Positions 1 to 6,800 of a DNA stretch of 7,371 nucleotides are shown here, piece after piece. The notes under the pieces were generated by a model. The model worked only from the letters and a program-made list of their open reading frames with translations, was not told where the DNA came from and searched no databases. Origin of the DNA: Chloroflexota bacterium (GTDB lineage Bacteria > Chloroflexota > Anaerolineae > Ardenticatenales > Ardenticatenaceae); contig DOUV01000987.1 in the NCBI GenBank assembly GCA_003520455.1, forward strand, positions 4,395 to 11,765. The letters run 5' to 3'. The translations under genes were made by a program, and so were the position numbers. The first letter of the stretch is position 1, and every line of letters begins with the position of its first letter.

Positions 1-56
1 TACGGATCACGAACTTTGGATCGGCCTGGGAGTACTGCGTAACTCCTGTCAATCAT
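1..56 (-). CDS. Possible 5' end of a gene leaving the window
   Basis: An ATG at 54-56 on the minus strand opens a frame with no stop to the window edge, reading MIDRSYAVLPGRSKVRDP (18 codons). About eight bases upstream is AAAGGGAG, which could serve as a ribosome binding site, and the terminator of the preceding gene ends about 22 bases before the ATG. That spacing suits the start of a new gene. However, 18 open codons prove little, I do not recognise the peptide, and the stretch could equally be non-coding. It is listed only so that the left edge is not left blank. Confidence 0.15.
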   Translation of the reverse strand, partial: MIDRSYAVLPGRSKVRDP

Positions 57-78
57 GGAAGAGACTCCCTTTGGGAAC

Positions 79-109
79 AAAAAGCCGCGGCCGCTCGAGC
101 GGTCGCGGC
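79..109 (-). terminator. Intrinsic terminator after the DUF6582-like gene
   Basis: Read on the minus strand, GCCGCG and CGCGGC pair around an A/C mismatch, then CCGC pairs with GCGG over a TCGA loop, and five T residues follow directly. This is a textbook rho-independent terminator. It begins about 40 bases after the stop codon of the small gene at 151-438 and most simply ends the whole minus-strand transcript. Confidence 0.85.
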
Positions 110-150
110 CTTGCTCTGGGACGACGTGCCCGTGGAGAGACGCTGCGGCC

Positions 151-438
151 TCACTCGTTGTGCGTCATCGCCTCTTGCCAGGTATCCTCAGTCAACTCGA
201 TGTGCCAGTGCCTGGCCGCCTTCTCGATATTCGCCCAGGCCAGCCTGCGATCCTCATCGCTGACCCCTTCGACCTGGTTGAAGCGAGCAGCGGCGACGCG
301 GACGTGGCTGGCGCTCGACAGCGGTTCCTTGCGCTGCTTCGGGAAGGCAAAGGCGCTGTCGGGCAGTTTCTCAAGCTCACTTTCACTCAGAGTGCCACTC
401 ATGGACTGCTTCGGCGGCTCCCACGTTGTCTTGGTCAC
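151..438 (-). CDS. Small DUF6582-like protein, function unknown
   Basis: This 95-residue soluble protein has no signal peptide or membrane segment. The core, residues 24 to about 88, reads LPDSAFAFPKQRKEPL, then HVRVAAARFNQVEGVSDE, then a Trp-containing helix (RLAWANIEKAA) and WHIELTEDTW. This is the pattern I know from DUF6582: an 'LPDSxFAFPxxRKxPL' lead, a 'HVRxAxARFxQVxGVSDxxRxxAW' middle and a short beta end. Related domains occur as small free proteins and, as I recall, attached to phage proteins; no activity is established. The start is GTG at 438, chosen because AAAGGAG lies six bases upstream; no better start is nearby. It sits 125 bases after gene A and is closed by a strong terminator. 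It may be co-transcribed with gene A or have its own promoter; I see no convincing promoter. It looks intact and has no evident link to solute binding. Confidence 0.8.
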   Translation of the reverse strand: MTKTTWEPPKQSMSGTLSESELEKLPDSAFAFPKQRKEPLSSASHVRVAAARFNQVEGVSDEDRRLAWANIEKAARHWHIELTEDTWQEAMTHNE

Positions 439-444
439 CTTCGG

Positions 445-451
445 CTCCTTT
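445..451 (-). promoter_or_regulatory. Ribosome binding site that fixes the start at 438
   Basis: On the minus strand AAAGGAG is followed by the six-base spacer CCGAAG and a GTG codon. It is the best Shine-Dalgarno match in the window and decides the start of the DUF6582-like gene in favour of this GTG. Confidence 0.75.
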
Positions 452-453
452 CA

Positions 454-471
454 GAACAAGGGCATTTGTTC
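454..471 (-). promoter_or_regulatory. Perfect hairpin just upstream of the ribosome binding site
   Basis: On the minus strand GAACAA and TTGTTC form a perfect six-base inverted repeat around a six-base loop (ATGCCC), ending two bases before the AAAGGAG of the small gene. It could be an operator half-site pair or a leader hairpin affecting ribosome access. No T run follows it, so it is not a terminator. A short A/T-rich stem like this can arise by chance, and the regulatory role is inference. Confidence 0.35.
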
Positions 472-563
472 TCTCTCGAGGGAGCAGAAACTGTGCCAGC
501 GGCCAGATCTTGCCGCGCCGCCATCGTCTCTATCTCATCTCACGAGATGAACCCGGCGCTACG

Positions 564-3500
564 TTACCTCTTCGACAACGGGCGCGTGTCCCACTCGTAG
601 GCATTCCAAAAGGCGTCCACACCCGAGAGGCGGAGGTTCCGCAGGTTGGAGTTGACAGCCCAGAGGTCGGGGTCGGTGCGCAAGCCGAACCAGTAGACTT
701 GCTCGTGCATGATGCGCTCGATCTGGTAGAAGAGTTGAATACGCTGCTCCGCGTCGATCGTGACCGCCTGCTCCTGGAGTAGTTGATCCAGCTCAGGATC
801 GCAGATCCCGAACCAGTTCAGACCATCGGGATTGTCGTCCCCAGGGATCTCGGAGCAGAGCAGGTAAGGCCAGTTGGGGTCAGGATAGTCGTAGGCGCCA
901 TCGGACCACTGGGCGATGTCATATGCCCCCCTGGCGATGGGGCCGTTGTCTCCGTAGGAGTTCCAGAAGATATCGGGGGAGTAGTTGAGAATCTCGACGC
1001 CGATACCGACCTCGGCCAGCATTTGTTTGACGGTTTCCTGCGTGGCCTGCCGCACTTCATTCCCGTCCGTAGTCAAGTAGCGCAGCACCAACTCCACGCC
1101 GTCCCTGTCACGCACCCCATCTCCGTTACTGTCCACCCAACCGGCCTGATCCAACAGGGCCTTGGCCTGCTCCGGATCGTAAGGCCACGGCTCCATGCTG
1201 GGATCTTCGTAGCGCGTCCCAGGCCAGAATGTGGCGGGTATCTTGTACATGCCGTAGAAAAGCGTGTTGATCATCTGCTGCCGGTCTACGGCCATGGCCA
1301 GCGCCTGGCGCACGTGCACGTCCTGCAGTGCCGGGTGACCGGTCTCCGGGTCCAGGTTGAAGAACCAGGATTCCATCCACGGTGAGGGTGCCATGACCAG
1401 AGTCATCTCTTCCAGTTGGTCGATGGCCGGCTTGTCGGCGGCGGTCATGAACGTGCCGAGGTCCGTCTCCCCGGCCTGGATGAGGGCCATCTGGGCCTTG
1501 CTGTCGGGGACCATGCGGATGAGGATGCGGTCGATGGTGGGCCGGCCCCGCCAGTAGTTGGGGTTGGCCTCGAGCACGATCTGGCTGCCGGCCTCCCACT
1601 GGTTGAAGACGAACGCCCCATTGCCAACGGTGGGGTTCCGGTTCCAATCGGCATGATCGATGGTGCCCTCCGCCTGAAACACCGGCTCCAGGATGTGCCT
1701 GGGCAGCACCACAGGGAAGAAGCCAGTGCTCCAGCCGACAAAGGGCTCCCTCAACACGATCTGCAGGGTGTAGTCGTCGAGGGCCGTCACGCTCTCTGCG
1801 TAGCTCTTGTAGGGATAGGTGGTTTGCACAGTGTTGCTTTCGGCCATGATCATCTCGTAGGTGAACACAAAATCGCGGGCCGTCACCGGTGTGCCATCCG
1901 ACCACCTGACATCCTCTCGCAGTTCGATGGTGATCACCTTGCCGTCTTCCGAGATGCCACCGTTCTCGCGGGTCGGCATCTCGGCCGCCATTTCAAGATT
2001 CGTCTGCAATTGCTCGTTGATCGTCCAGAGGCCGACATCAAACAGATCAATCGCCGCGCTGGCAAACCACATTTGCGTGTAAAGCGGGTTCAGGCTATCA
2101 GGCTCCTGGAGGAAAGTAACGGTGACGGTCTTCAGCGCCTCTTCTGGCGCTGCCGGTTCTTCTGGCTCCGGGGTAACCGTGGGCGTCGCCGTAGCACCCG
2201 CCTCCTGTGTGCCCACCGCCGGCGCGCCCGCCACCTGGCTCGAATCCTGGGCCGCGCGCGTCGCACTCAACTGCGTCAACTCCCGAACGCACTCCTCTGT
2301 CGTGCAAACGACCTCGGCAAGCCTGCGCTGCAGTTTCGCCTCGGCCTCCCGTAGCAGGGGAACAGGATCAACGCCCTGGTGCAGCACTGCCTTCTCGATA
2401 GGACCCAATTCCTCGGAAACATCAATCGTGCTGAAAGTGAGCCCGGTCACGTTGGGCGAGTTCATCAGCTGCATAAAGACCCGGAAGTTGTCGTCGCGCT
2501 GGAAGCACGGGTCGGCGGCTGCCTTGATGCTGGTCGGCAGGCTGTAGACCTCACACAGGTAGCCGGCGACGGTCTCCGGGCTGAGCATCCAGGCCAACAG
2601 CGTGCCGGCAGCGCCCACGTTCTTCACACCGGCAGGGATGGCGACGACCTCTCCGGTCAGCACGTTGATATCCTTGCGTTGCGGGTGGTCGGCCGGATAA
2701 GGAAAGGGAGCCACACCATAGTCCAGGCCTGGACTATAAACGCCCATGAACTCCGGGCCAATGACCCACTGTCCATCCAGCATCATCGCCACTTTTCCAG
2801 CAAGAAAACCGTTCTCTGGCGAGAAATAGTCACCGAAAGACGCCACGAAGGCATCCAGTGCTTCCGGCCCATACATGGCGTAGTACTGCCGCTCCCACTG
2901 CAAGGCATCAACGACAGCTCGAGACGAGAGGGTCACCTGGGTGACATCGTCGTTCAGCCAGTACCCGCCAAAGACGTGCGCATAGAACTCCAGGAAACCC
3001 CAGGGATACGTGGGAATGAATCCGGCTTGCAGTAAATTCCCGGCTTCATCAAACTTTGTCAGCTTCTTGGAATACTCGAACAGTTCCTCGAGGGTTTCTG
3101 GTGGTTTGTGAGGGTCAAGACCGGCAGTTCGAAACAGGTCCTTGTTCCAATAGAGAGCGTAGACGTCTACACCCCAGGGAAGACAGTAGTACTTCCCCAG
3201 GTATCTGCACTGGTCGAGCGCCTCGGGCGGGATGTCGGTCAGGTCAATGCCACTGGCAGCAATCACATCGTCCAGAGGAATCAGCCACCCGTTACGCACC
3301 CAGGTGCCAATCGGCCAGGAATCCTCGAACACGATCATATCCGGCGGCTCTTCTCTCGCCGGTCCGTCCGTGAATCGTGTAAGATCCGCACGAGAGACGA
3401 CCTCTACTAGAGTGTTGTGTGCATCGCCAAACTGGTCGAACATCGCCTGACGCGCAGCCGGTGGCGTCTCCCATTGAAACCAGACACTCATCGTTTCGGG

Positions 3501-3626
3501 GAAGTTTGACAACGGCTGAATGCTGGTCCTACCACAGGCAACGAGCACGGCAGCCAGCAACGCGGTCACCAGGAGAACAGCCAGGAGTATGCGAAGCGCT
3601 GTTCCACTGAAAGCAGTGCGGTTCAT
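564..3626 (-). CDS. Lipoprotein fusion of MalE-like and OppA-like solute-binding domains
   Basis: The 1020-residue product joins two solute-binding proteins on one lipid anchor. Residues 1-31 are a lipoprotein signal with lipobox LVAC, so Cys31 is the likely acylated residue. Residues about 43-450 (2277-3500) are a MalE-like (SBP family 1) domain: DMIVFEDSW (96), CLPWGVDVYALYWNKDLF (148), FLAGKVAMMLDGQWVI (274). Residues 451-498 are an Ala/Thr/Pro/Glu-rich linker. Residues about 499-1015 (582-2132) are a complete SBP family 5 (peptide/nickel, OppA/DppA-like) domain with the signature VRWSDGTPVTARDFVF (573-588), NGAFVFNQWEAG (669), ANPNYW (687) and VRQALAMAVDR (772). Single-domain members are roughly 400-450 and 500-600 residues, so both halves look full-size. 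The ATG at 3626 is preferred: GGGAAAG lies seven bases upstream and the signal peptide follows. The frame stays open upstream to a GTG at 3698, but that extension only translates heptamer repeat. Expected role is capture of sugars or similar and of peptides or similar outside the membrane; ligands are unknown. Gene B lies upstream on the same strand, 208 bases away. Confidence 0.92.
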   Translation of the reverse strand: MNRTAFSGTALRILLAVLLVTALLAAVLVACGRTSIQPLSNFPETMSVWFQWETPPAARQAMFDQFGDAHNTLVEVVSRADLTRFTDGPAREEPPDMIVFEDSWPIGTWVRNGWLIPLDDVIAASGIDLTDIPPEALDQCRYLGKYYCLPWGVDVYALYWNKDLFRTAGLDPHKPPETLEELFEYSKKLTKFDEAGNLLQAGFIPTYPWGFLEFYAHVFGGYWLNDDVTQVTLSSRAVVDALQWERQYYAMYGPEALDAFVASFGDYFSPENGFLAGKVAMMLDGQWVIGPEFMGVYSPGLDYGVAPFPYPADHPQRKDINVLTGEVVAIPAGVKNVGAAGTLLAWMLSPETVAGYLCEVYSLPTSIKAAADPCFQRDDNFRVFMQLMNSPNVTGLTFSTIDVSEELGPIEKAVLHQGVDPVPLLREAEAKLQRRLAEVVCTTEECVRELTQLSATRAAQDSSQVAGAPAVGTQEAGATATPTVTPEPEEPAAPEEALKTVTVTFLQEPDSLNPLYTQMWFASAAIDLFDVGLWTINEQLQTNLEMAAEMPTRENGGISEDGKVITIELREDVRWSDGTPVTARDFVFTYEMIMAESNTVQTTYPYKSYAESVTALDDYTLQIVLREPFVGWSTGFFPVVLPRHILEPVFQAEGTIDHADWNRNPTVGNGAFVFNQWEAGSQIVLEANPNYWRGRPTIDRILIRMVPDSKAQMALIQAGETDLGTFMTAADKPAIDQLEEMTLVMAPSPWMESWFFNLDPETGHPALQDVHVRQALAMAVDRQQMINTLFYGMYKIPATFWPGTRYEDPSMEPWPYDPEQAKALLDQAGWVDSNGDGVRDRDGVELVLRYLTTDGNEVRQATQETVKQMLAEVGIGVEILNYSPDIFWNSYGDNGPIARGAYDIAQWSDGAYDYPDPNWPYLLCSEIPGDDNPDGLNWFGICDPELDQLLQEQAVTIDAEQRIQLFYQIERIMHEQVYWFGLRTDPDLWAVNSNLRNLRLSGVDAFWNAYEWDTRPLSKR
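2133..2276 (-). other. Interdomain linker of gene A
   Basis: Residues 451-498 of gene A lack the globular pattern of both neighbours. They are rich in Ala, Thr, Pro and Glu (for example VGTQEAGATATPTVTPEPEE) and resemble a flexible surface linker. The stretch has no hydrophobic segment, lipobox, stop or likely restart, so the OppA-like half has no export signal of its own. This supports a true fusion rather than two adjacent genes read together. Confidence 0.8.
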
Positions 3627-3650
3627 CTTCGATCTTTCCCGTGCATTAGC

Positions 3651-3682
3651 CACTGGGCAGTGAACAGTAATCAGTGAACAGT
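3651..3682. repeat. Short heptamer block in CAGTGAA orientation
   Basis: On the plus strand CAGTGAA, CAGTAAT and CAGTGAA follow one another in exact seven-base register from 3658, and a partial unit CAGT ends the block at 3682; a degenerate CACTGGG precedes them at 3651. The block is the reverse complement of the longer array beside it, and the change of orientation falls on the palindrome CAGTACTG at 3679-3686. AGTGAACAGT at 3673-3682 can pair with ACTGTTCACT at 3704-3713, so the intergenic RNA can fold back on itself ahead of gene A. Confidence 0.8.
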
Positions 3683-3840
3683 ACTGTCCCCTACTCACTG
3701 CTCACTGTTCACTGTTCACTGTTCACTACTCACTGTTCACTGTTCACTGTTCACTATTCACTGTCCCCTGCTCACTGTTCACTATTCACTGTCCCCTGCT
3801 CACTGTTCACTACTCACTGTTCACTACTCACTGTTCACTG
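3683..3840. repeat. Heptamer array, consensus CACTGTT, about 22 units
   Basis: From 3696 the plus strand can be divided without a single insertion or deletion into seven-base units to 3835, plus five bases of a further unit: CACTGTT (the majority), CACTACT, CACTATT, CACTGCT, CACTGTC and CCCTGCT. Two or three variant units extend it left to 3683. A higher-order repeat of four units (28 bases) occurs at 3759-3786 and again, with one changed base, at 3787-3814. The array overlaps the end of gene B: its stop codon TGA (3835-3837) and last CAG codon (3838-3840) are repeat sequence. It resembles the STRR heptanucleotide repeats known from filamentous cyanobacteria. There are no unique spacers, so it is not a CRISPR. 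Confidence 0.95.
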
Positions 3841-6800
3841 ACACGCCTGTGCCGGCTCAAACCACTGTGCCAGGCCGTTCTGAAGCGCATCGGCCGCTTC
3901 CTGTGGCGTCATCTCGCCGTTGATGACCGCCACCGCGCCGTCCTGCATCAGAGTGTAGCCATCGGGCGAACCGTCCAGCAGACCTTCCCAGGCCCACCGC
4001 ACGTCCTGGCCGCGGCCGGCCGTCAGCGCCAGGAACGTGTTGGCATGCTCGTTCTCGAAGGTGGGCACTTCCTTGCGAATCGGGAAGAACCCGGGCAATT
4101 CGTTCCCCAGGCGTTCGGCCGCCTCATACGTGGTCAGCCACTCCAGGAAGAGCCTGGCTTCCACTTTGTGCTCCGAGGCGGCGTTCAGGCCGACGCCGGC
4201 ATCCAGGTGGAACGCCACGTGCTCCTGCCACCCGGCCGGCGCTGGTACCGCAAACACACTCCACTGGAAGTCTGGTGCCTGTGACTCGAAGGAGGGGATG
4301 TCCCAGGATCCGCCCATCCACATGGCTGCTTTGCCCTGCAGGAAGAGTTGCTGGCTGGCGGCGTAGGTCAGCGTCGCCTGGTCGGGCGGCAGGAAAGGCG
4401 CGATGTCGGCCACGGCCTGGAACGCCGCGACGGTATGTTCGTCGTTGAAACAGCGCTGGCCGGACAGGTACGCCAGCCGGCCCTCGCGCCCGCCGATGAA
4501 GTTCGGCGCCAGGTTCATGAAGACAATCTCTGCGATCGTCCATGGATCGCCAGATGCGTTGGCGAAGGGGATGTAGCCGGCGTCCTGGATCCTTCGCGCT
4601 GTGGTGAGCAACTCTTCCCAGGTGGCCGGCAGATCCAGGCCCAGTTCCTCGAAGAGGTCCACGTCGTAGTAGATGCCGTGGGAAACGGCGATGAAGGGCA
4701 CGCCGTAGGGCAGGCCGCCGGCGGTGGCCCAGGGCGCGCGGGCCTCGGGGACGAAATTCTCCTTCAGGCCGGGCAGATCATCCAACGGTTCCAGATAGCC
4801 TTCCTCGTACAACTGCCGCGAGGTCGAGAAAGAGCGCAGATAGAACAGATCCGGAGCCGTGCCGTCTTCCAGTTGGCCGCGCAGGACCTCGTTGTAGTCG
4901 GGCGGATCGGTTGGCGTGAACTCCACAGTGATGTGCGGATAGCGAGCGTGGAAAGCGTCCAGGATGTGGCCCATGGCTTCAACGTCGTCGGTGCGCCACG
5001 ATCCAAGGGTCAGGGTCACGGGCTGCGCTGCTGCCTGCTGGCTCGTTTCTGGTGTGCTCTCCTGAGCCGCCAGATACTCCTTCCACCCGGTCGAGATGAC
5101 GCCGTTGGTGATCCCCTTTCGTATGCCGTCCAGTTCCAATCGCGTGAGGGGCGCGACCCGGTTGTCCTGGTCGTGAAAAGGCGCCAGGCCGACACCACCA
5201 TCGGCGAGACCGAAGTCCAGCCGGCCGCCTGCAAATCGACCCTCGACCAACGCCTGAACGGCGGCGGAGGGGACCAGGTTGACGTTCTTGATAATGCTGG
5301 TCAGGTAGACCTCTTTGTCCTTCGGGACCGTGTAGTACCAATCGGTATCCACGCCAATCACCAGGAGCCCCCGCTCCTGCGCCACGGCCGCGGTCCCTTT
5401 GCCCGCGTCCCCCGCCACCGGGAAGATGATGTCCGCCCCCTGGTCATAGAGCTGTTCGGCCATGGCCCGGCCATCTGCCAGGCTGTCCGGGTTTTCGGTG
5501 AACAGGCCATCCTTTTTCGCCGTGCTCCAGCCCAAGATCTCCACATCCGTCAGATGAAGCGAGTTATAGTACGTAACGCCGCTCTCGAAACCCACCAGAC
5601 ACTTGACCACCGCCGGCTGCTTGGTCCCGCCGTAGGTGCCCACCTTGCCGGTCCTGGTCGCCGCAGCTGCCAGGTAGCCGGCCATGAAGCTGGCTTCGTC
5701 CACGGCGAACTGAGAATTGAGCACGTTGGGCTCGGTCACAGAGCTGACATCAATCACCGCAAACGGCTGATGGGGGTAGGCCTGGGCGGCCTTCTTGACT
5801 GCTTCAGCACCGGCAGAGCCCACGGTGACAATCAGATCGTAGCGCTTGTCAATGAAGTCATGGATGTTGGCGACAAAGTCGGCATCAGTGCGGGTATTCA
5901 AAAAGTCGATAAAGACGCCGAAATCGGCTTCCGCAGCCTGCATCCCCTCCCAGGCCAGTTGGTTAAGGCCTGAGTCGGTGATCCCAGCGGGATCGGCGAT
6001 CATCCCCACTCTGAGTGCGTCCTCGTCGGCCACGGTTCTCATGAAGTATTGAAAGTCGCCCCGCCGGGCAACGTTCAAGACGATGGGCTTGGTGATTCCG
6101 CCATCGCCTTCAAAGGTATGCTCGCCGGTCACACCGGTCCAGCTCTTCATCTGATGCAATACCTGGGCGACACGTTGCGGGGCGGGGGCGCCGGCCTGGT
6201 TCATGGCGTCGGCCAGCAGCCTGACGGCATCGTACCCTTGGGCTGCCCAGACGTCGGGCGGTGATCCGTAGCGCTCCGCGAAAACGCGATTGAAGCGTTC
6301 CACATCAGGCTTCGATTCGTCGGCATAGAAAAGTGAGGCCACGATGGTGCCATCGGCGGCCGGCCCGGCAATCTTCAGAAATTCAGGCGAAAACAAACCG
6401 GTGCCACCGGTGATGGGCACGTCGATACCCATCTGCCGTACCTGGGCAACAAACCACGCTGCCTCCGGGGGCCGGCCGGCCAGGAAAATCGAGTCCGCGT
6501 CCAGCGCCTCCCAGTCGGCCAGGAATGCTGCAAAGTCTGACTGCCCAACGCGGTACGAGCGCCGGTCCACGATGGTGATTCCGACCTCATTGGCCCGCTG
6601 CTCGAACGTGTTGCCCAGCCCCAGACCGTATTCGTCCTTGGCCGAAACCAGCAGAATGCGCCGGTAGCCACGCTTGGCAGCGAAGTCGGCCATCTCCCGG
6701 GCGACGAGGGTATCCGAGGGGGTGTTGCGAAACACCAGATCGAAATGCTGCTGGGTCAGGCGAACGCTGGTAGCACCCGGGGACAACATGAGCAGCCCCC

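Noticed and set aside
84..109. Cloning-vector polylinker, because NotI- and XhoI-like sites lie together
   Set aside because: The sites are by-products of a symmetrical terminator stem followed by a T run, correctly placed after the stop of a real gene. No other vector sequence is present.
536..549. Terminator between gene A and the small gene (CATCT/AGATG hairpin)
   Set aside because: The stem is only five or six bases and no T run follows on the minus strand.
1126..1905. A 259-codon minus-strand frame overlapping gene A in another register
   Set aside because: It is very rich in Arg, Gly, His and Pro and overlaps the family 5 signature region of gene A. It lacks a credible ribosome binding site.
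1416..2354. A 312-codon open frame on the plus strand opposite gene A, with other plus-strand frames nearby
   Set aside because: These lie opposite well-conserved family 5 and family 1 motifs, have biased composition and show no known family. They are best explained as shadows.
3627..3698. N-terminal extension of gene A from a GTG at 3698
   Set aside because: The added 24 residues translate the heptamer array and spacer, and would place charged residues ahead of a complete lipoprotein signal. The ATG at 3626 has a usable ribosome binding site.
3683..3840. CRISPR array
   Set aside because: Units are seven bases in direct tandem with no unique spacers and no cas genes nearby.
3500..5022. Recent tandem duplication giving the MalE-like domains of genes A and B
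   Set aside because: The two domains agree only at family level. Their motifs, spacing and cysteine content differ, so a recent copy is unlikely.
4348..5973. A 541-codon open frame on the plus strand opposite gene B
   Set aside because: It is antisense to the BMP-like and MalE-like domains, whose family motifs are clear. Its translation shows no recognisable domain and has the Arg/Gly/Val-rich look of a frame opposite a G+C-rich gene.
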